This document shows, piece by piece, positions 12,946-16,192 of a stretch of 16,192 nucleotides of DNA; position 1 is the stretch's first letter; each line of letters starts with the position of its first letter. Under the pieces are notes generated by a model. That model was not told where the DNA came from and did no database searches. It saw only the letters and a list, made by a program, of their open reading frames with translations. This stretch comes from CAZGKW01 sp964526295 (GTDB lineage Bacteria; Planctomycetota; Phycisphaerae; FEN-1346): positions 1 to 16,192 of the forward strand of contig CAZGKW010000067.1 of the NCBI GenBank assembly GCA_964526295.1. Direction: 5' to 3'. The position numbers and the translations under genes are program-made.

Positions 12946-13713
12946 TCATTTGCTCGCCCCGGCCTCGATACCTCTTTGTGCAAGCAGCGGGAAAGCCGCA
13001 TCGGCGACCTTGGGCATCTCGTTCCAGGTACGGCCGTCGAGCAGGCGCCCCGCCTTCTTCTTGTCGACCCCGCCCCACTGCTTGAAGAAGAAGGCGACGC
13101 CGGCCTTGCGGCAACGGTCGCGGAGCTGAAGCGCCCACTCCCGCTTCATCGGCCGCGCGCCCGGCCCCGACTCGCCGCCGACCACCACCCAGTCGATTCC
13201 GCCAAGGTCGAGGTCCGGCATGGGGCCAAGAAGCGGCTCCAAAGAGAGGAACTTGACGGCTGCGCGGGTCCGGCGAAGGTGGTCTATGCGGAAGCAGTAG
13301 TCGGCGCTCTCAACGGTCACCCCCATCCAGATGTTGGGCGCCCAGGAGAGAACGGGGTCGAGTTCAAGCAAACGCTCGGATCGCTTCGTGAGGACCTGGT
13401 AGCAGTGCCAGCGCGCCTCGTGCATTACGTCGAAGACCTTCTGGATGAACTCAATGGGCACGTCCTCGTGGAAGAGGTCGCTCATGGAGTTGACGAACAC
13501 CATCTGAGGCTTCTTCCACTTGAGCGGCAGCCGAAGGGCATGAGCGTGCATGGTGACCTGGAACCCGCGCCGGTAGTTCCGCAATCCTGCCGCGCGAAGC
13601 CTGAGCGCCAGACGCTCGGCATAGCAGTGCTGGCAACCAATGCTGATCTTGGTACAGCCCGTCACCGGGTTCCAGGTCGCCTCGGTCCACTCGATGGTCG
13701 ATTTCTGGCCCAT
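12946..13713 (-). CDS. Three-Cys-motif protein, phage Gp37/Gp68 family (DUF5131)
   Basis: A 255-residue protein with the family opening IEWTEATWNPVTGCTKIS. The cysteine motif TGC-x6-C-x2-C puts Cys20, Cys27 and Cys30 in GCQHCYAE, reminiscent of a radical SAM iron-sulfur site but with unusual spacing. Other family segments are VFVNSMSDLFHEDVP, GVTVES, FLSLEPLLGP, WVVVGGESGPGARPM and FFFKQWGG. Length is normal. The biochemical activity of the family is not established. It starts two bases after the TcmP stop, the usual pairing for this family, so the two are one translational unit. Confidence 0.92.
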   Translation of the reverse strand: MGQKSTIEWTEATWNPVTGCTKISIGCQHCYAERLALRLRAAGLRNYRRGFQVTMHAHALRLPLKWKKPQMVFVNSMSDLFHEDVPIEFIQKVFDVMHEARWHCYQVLTKRSERLLELDPVLSWAPNIWMGVTVESADYCFRIDHLRRTRAAVKFLSLEPLLGPMPDLDLGGIDWVVVGGESGPGARPMKREWALQLRDRCRKAGVAFFFKQWGGVDKKKAGRLLDGRTWNEMPKVADAAFPLLAQRGIEAGASK

Positions 13714-13715
13714 CC

Positions 13716-14834
13716 TTACGTTCCCTTCCGCGGGAAAGTGATCACCACATCGTCGGCGAACGTGCCTTTGCGACGTTTCTTCCCGGGCTTCTCGGCGGCG
13801 ATCAGTCCCTTGTCCTCCAGGCGCTTGAGTGCCTGCTTGTAGTTCGAGTCTATGTAGGGCTTGCCAACGCTATGCGCCTCGTAAAGTCGCCTGAAGGAGA
13901 TCGTTCTTCCAGCGAAATCCGATAGCAACATGCCCTCGAGTTCGTCCAGAGGCCGCGCGAGGTCAAAAAGCAACGGGAACCGCCTGTCTGCGGGGTTGTA
14001 TTCGAACGTGGCCACTCCTTGCTGTCTCTGCGAACTCTCGCGCGCCATGACGCCTTTCATGATGTTGTAGCCGAGGAAGTGCTTGGTCACGAAGACTAGA
14101 TGGTGGCTCGTCCTGTTGCCCTGAGCGCTACGGAAGCGAAATGGCAAGACGAAACGTCTGCCGTCTGGATTCAGGGCTTCGCACAGGCGCTCTACGACCG
14201 CGAGCTCGCGGTTGGCAGCATCGAGCGACTGGAGTTCTGCTCGAAGAGCCTCGGCTCTGTCCTCACCGAACAGGGCGTCCATGTGCTCCTTGACGTAGGG
14301 ATTGCCAAGGCCCATGTTCACGCGGTTGTAGTTGAAGAAGAAAATGCACTCGCAGGCCCAGTCTTTGACTACCGCGTTAACCAGCCCCAGGGACAATCCC
14401 TTATAGCCCCATGGGTCGACAAAGAACAACGTCGGAACGAGTTCCATTTCGGTAAACATCTTGACTATCTCATCTCCGACTTCGTCGTTAAGCACCAGTG
14501 GTTGGTGCTTGAGTTGCTCAAGCCCTGGCAAGGCCTTGATGGCGGCCTCCAGAGAGCGGCAATTTGCCTCATCCTTATCATTGAAAACAGTTACAAGCCG
14601 CGTGGCCAATTCCGGGTCCTCAACGGCCTTCTGAAGTACCAGGAGCGGAGTGGACGCCGTTCCATCTTTGTAACGGCCAGGACCGGCGAAGAGATCGAGG
14701 TAGGCGATCTTCCCGCCCTGCAGCTTGACTGTCTGCACGATGACCTTTGCCCAAGCCCAGAAGTACTTGGCTACGATGGTGGCCTTGACAGTCGACTGCT
14801 CTGTCGTTTCGTCGAAGAATCTATCCTGTGCCAC
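13716..14834 (-). CDS. tcmP: Three-Cys-motif partner protein TcmP
   Basis: A 372-residue protein matching the TcmP family, the regular neighbour of Gp37/Gp68 three-Cys proteins. The N-terminus (FFDETTEQSTVKATIVAKYF) is followed by a methyltransferase-like Rossmann core: motif I YLDLFAGPG (about 45-53), an acidic FNDKDEAN (about 84-91) and VDPWGYKG (about 139-146), similar to motif IV. The C-terminus is winged-helix-like (SFRRLYEAHSVGKPYIDSNY, then LKRLEDKGLI). The frame is open to 14924, but the GTG at 14834 is chosen because family sequence starts there and AGGGACG precedes it. Activity is unproven; nucleic-acid or protein methylation is inference. Confidence 0.88.
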   Translation of the reverse strand: MAQDRFFDETTEQSTVKATIVAKYFWAWAKVIVQTVKLQGGKIAYLDLFAGPGRYKDGTASTPLLVLQKAVEDPELATRLVTVFNDKDEANCRSLEAAIKALPGLEQLKHQPLVLNDEVGDEIVKMFTEMELVPTLFFVDPWGYKGLSLGLVNAVVKDWACECIFFFNYNRVNMGLGNPYVKEHMDALFGEDRAEALRAELQSLDAANRELAVVERLCEALNPDGRRFVLPFRFRSAQGNRTSHHLVFVTKHFLGYNIMKGVMARESSQRQQGVATFEYNPADRRFPLLFDLARPLDELEGMLLSDFAGRTISFRRLYEAHSVGKPYIDSNYKQALKRLEDKGLIAAEKPGKKRRKGTFADDVVITFPRKGT

Positions 14835-15103
14835 GCTTCGTCCCTCGCCCTCACAGACCCAGTGGCGGCATTCTTCGCCTCCCACGGAACCGTGATTCCA
14901 GTGAGCGCCCAGCACCCAAGGCACGATGCCCGTCGTGCGAGCGCCCCGTGGTCGCGGGCGGTTGCCTCCTCGTCTCGCTTGCCCCGACCTTGATGCTTAG
15001 GCAAAGTGTAACGTCAGCGCGCCCCCCCTGCAATCCCGGAGACCGTTCGGCGGCCGCGTGGCAACGGCAGCCGGCCGGTTTGCGCACCACAGTCTATCAC
15101 CGC
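14835..15103. other. Upstream region of tcmP
   Basis: About 270 bases without a gene. A weak promoter-like pair for tcmP (TTGCAG at 15028-15033 and TACACT at 15005-15010, 17 bases apart, - strand) lies far from the start and matches consensus poorly. The 14835-14924 part is an open extension of the tcmP frame that lacks family similarity. Confidence 0.4.
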
Positions 15104-15740
15104 TCAGGCCATCGACCGGCTCATGAGGCGGTACTGGCCCGTCCGCGCGTGGCCGACGAACCGCACGAGGCCCGCCTTCCGGAGCGCGGCCATGTCGCGC
15201 TTCACGGTCGCCATCGAGCACCCGAGCCTTGCCTCGATCTCAGGCCCGCGCAGGCCGTCGGCCTCCTCCAGGAAGGCCAGGATGCGCCGCTGGCGCCCTG
15301 GTGCGGTATCAGGATCAGGCTCAGCCGCGGCGTCATCGGTATCATCGGTATCAGCATCGGTATCAGCGGCCGCAGCCGATGACGCCGCACCTGCCGCGTC
15401 CTTGACCGTGATCCACTCCCGCAGGCAGTAGCCGTACTTGCGGTCGTTGGCGATGACGTCTTCCTTCCCCGCCACCAGCCCAAGTTCCTGCTTCAGGCGG
15501 GCCGTGATGCTTGCTCGGAGCCGCCGGACGGCCCCCGTGACGGCGTTGGCATCGGCAGCCCCGATGGCGCTCGCCAGGGCCTCGCTGCCCATGCGGACGT
15601 ACCCGCCCTTCGGCCGGCGGCGATGTTGTCCAGGCGCGAGAGGGCCGCCCCGACGCCGCTCGACGGGTAGTTATAGTATACCTCTCGGGACGCGCCGGGG
15701 TAAGCGATTTGCGTGAGGCGGACGCGTTCAACGTCAGCGA
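15104..15740 (-). pseudogene. Winged-helix DNA-binding regulator, frameshifted
   Basis: Two - strand frames join into one protein. The upstream frame gives VRLTQIAYPGASREVYYNYP and GVGAALSRLDNIAAG. The downstream one gives PKGGYVRMGSEALASAIGAA, RKYGYCLREWITVKD, an Asp/Thr/Ala-rich linker, then the winged helix (RRILAFLEEADGLRGPEIEA, CSMATVKRDMAALRKAGLV). One missing base at about 15608-15614, within GGCCGG, would restore a single frame. The Met at 15592 is probably internal to the original protein, though it could start a shorter 162-residue product. No start codon was found for the upstream part, so the 5' limit is approximate. The linker is coded by tandem ATCGGTATC-like units (15316-15366). 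A sequencing error cannot be excluded. Confidence 0.55.
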
Positions 15741-15749
15741 CTTTGGCAC

Positions 15750-16192
15750 AGGGGCAGGCGTTCGGCCGGGTGAGGGGTCCGGGGGGGGGAGGGCGGCGCC
15801 GGGGCCGAGTGCCCTCGGGTAGCCCGCAGCGACGGCCCGCCGCCGCCCCCGGACCGGACCGGTCGGCCCCGCCGCCAGGCTGGGCCGGGAGGCGAAGTCG
15901 CCCCATGGCCCTGAAGAACGTCGTGCGGGAGGTCCGGCGGGCCGACAAGTTGGCCTGTCCGGCCTGTCGCTCCAGGCCCGCCCACAGCTTCAGGCGGCGA
16001 GCTGCTGTTCGTCGGCCACCAGGACCGGCCTGTCGCTCCAGGCCCGCCCACAGCTTCAGGAGAGCGTCCGAGGCGGCGGCCAAGCGCCAGGGGCGGGCTG
16101 CATCGCCGCCACACGCCGGGTAAGCGGCCTGTAAGAGGAGGCCCGAATCGGCCGGTTTTGGGCGAGTCTGGTCGGTTTGGGGCGTTTTGGGC
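15750..16192. other. Right-end stretch without a convincing gene
   Basis: Very GC-rich, with a G-run at 15780-15789. Several frames are open only because stop codons are rare here. The - strand frame beginning at 16083 repeats LKLWAGLERQAG, which reflects the duplicated 36 bases described separately. The last 50 bases carry imperfect repeats of GGTTTTGGGCG. It may be part of a gene that continues beyond the window. Confidence 0.4.
15959..16060. repeat. 36-nt direct repeat, two copies
   Basis: Bases 15959-15994 and 16025-16060 are identical over 36 positions and separated by 30 bases. The 66-base period equals 22 codons and gives the peptide LKLWAGLERQAG twice on the - strand, so a local tandem duplication in coding or former coding DNA is the simplest reading. 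Only two units are present. Confidence 0.85.

Noticed and set aside
12811..13842. 343-codon + strand open frame
   Set aside because: Antisense to the DUF5131 gene and the 3' end of tcmP; no family-like sequence.
14100..14993. 297-codon + strand open frame
   Set aside because: Antisense to tcmP and its upstream region.
15005..15033. Promoter for tcmP (TTGCAG, 17 bases, TACACT)
   Set aside because: Poor match to both boxes and about 170 bases from the chosen start; not distinguishable from chance.
15959..16060. Two-unit CRISPR array (36-nt repeats, 30-nt spacer)
   Set aside because: Only two copies, no third copy on either side at the expected spacing, no cas genes, and the period is a multiple of three giving a peptide repeat.

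Overview
The window is very GC-rich and reads as a bacterial chromosome segment, most likely from a planctomycete or close relative (an inference). Supporting signs are an ECF sigma factor next to the N-terminal stub of a planctomycete-type Ser/Thr kinase, and tail genes of a kind I associate with planctomycete prophages. No taxonomic marker is present. No tRNA, rRNA, integrase or att site was seen.

Left part (1-8160): part of a prophage or phage-derived tail module on the + strand. In order it holds a tail-assembly-chaperone pair (795-1567), a lipoprotein with membrane helices (2489-3355), two small proteins (3359-3898), the tape-measure protein (3905-6259) and a truncated tail-type gene (from 7904). 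Three cargo cassettes lie between these genes on the opposite strand: a Phd/VapC-type toxin-antitoxin pair (55-716), a fluoride channel with a DUF190 partner (1602-2350) and a cobalamin-binding radical SAM protein (6331-7770). Each has its own sigma70-like promoter with a 17-bp spacer. The fluoride cassette also has a recognisable fluoride (crcB) riboswitch whose 3' strand can form a hairpin hiding the ribosome-binding site of crcB.

Middle part (8149-9657): an apparent rearrangement junction. The + strand tail-type gene runs head-on into a truncated kinase on the - strand, which follows a nearly complete ECF sigma factor. The sigma gene has lost its clear start next to a 206-bp repeat.

Right part (9657-15104), mostly - strand: an unknown + strand ORF; two lipoproteins, one large and helical with HEAT-like repeats; a second copy of the 206-bp repeat (2 mismatches in 206, same orientation, again just upstream of a - strand gene); a small membrane protein; and a TcmP / three-Cys-motif (Gp37/Gp68, DUF5131) pair. 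The last three genes are closely spaced and may be one transcript, a candidate uncharacterised system.

Right edge (15104-16192): a winged-helix regulator broken by an apparent one-base frameshift, then about 450 bases without a convincing gene. That stretch has a 36-nt direct repeat and a G/T-rich end.
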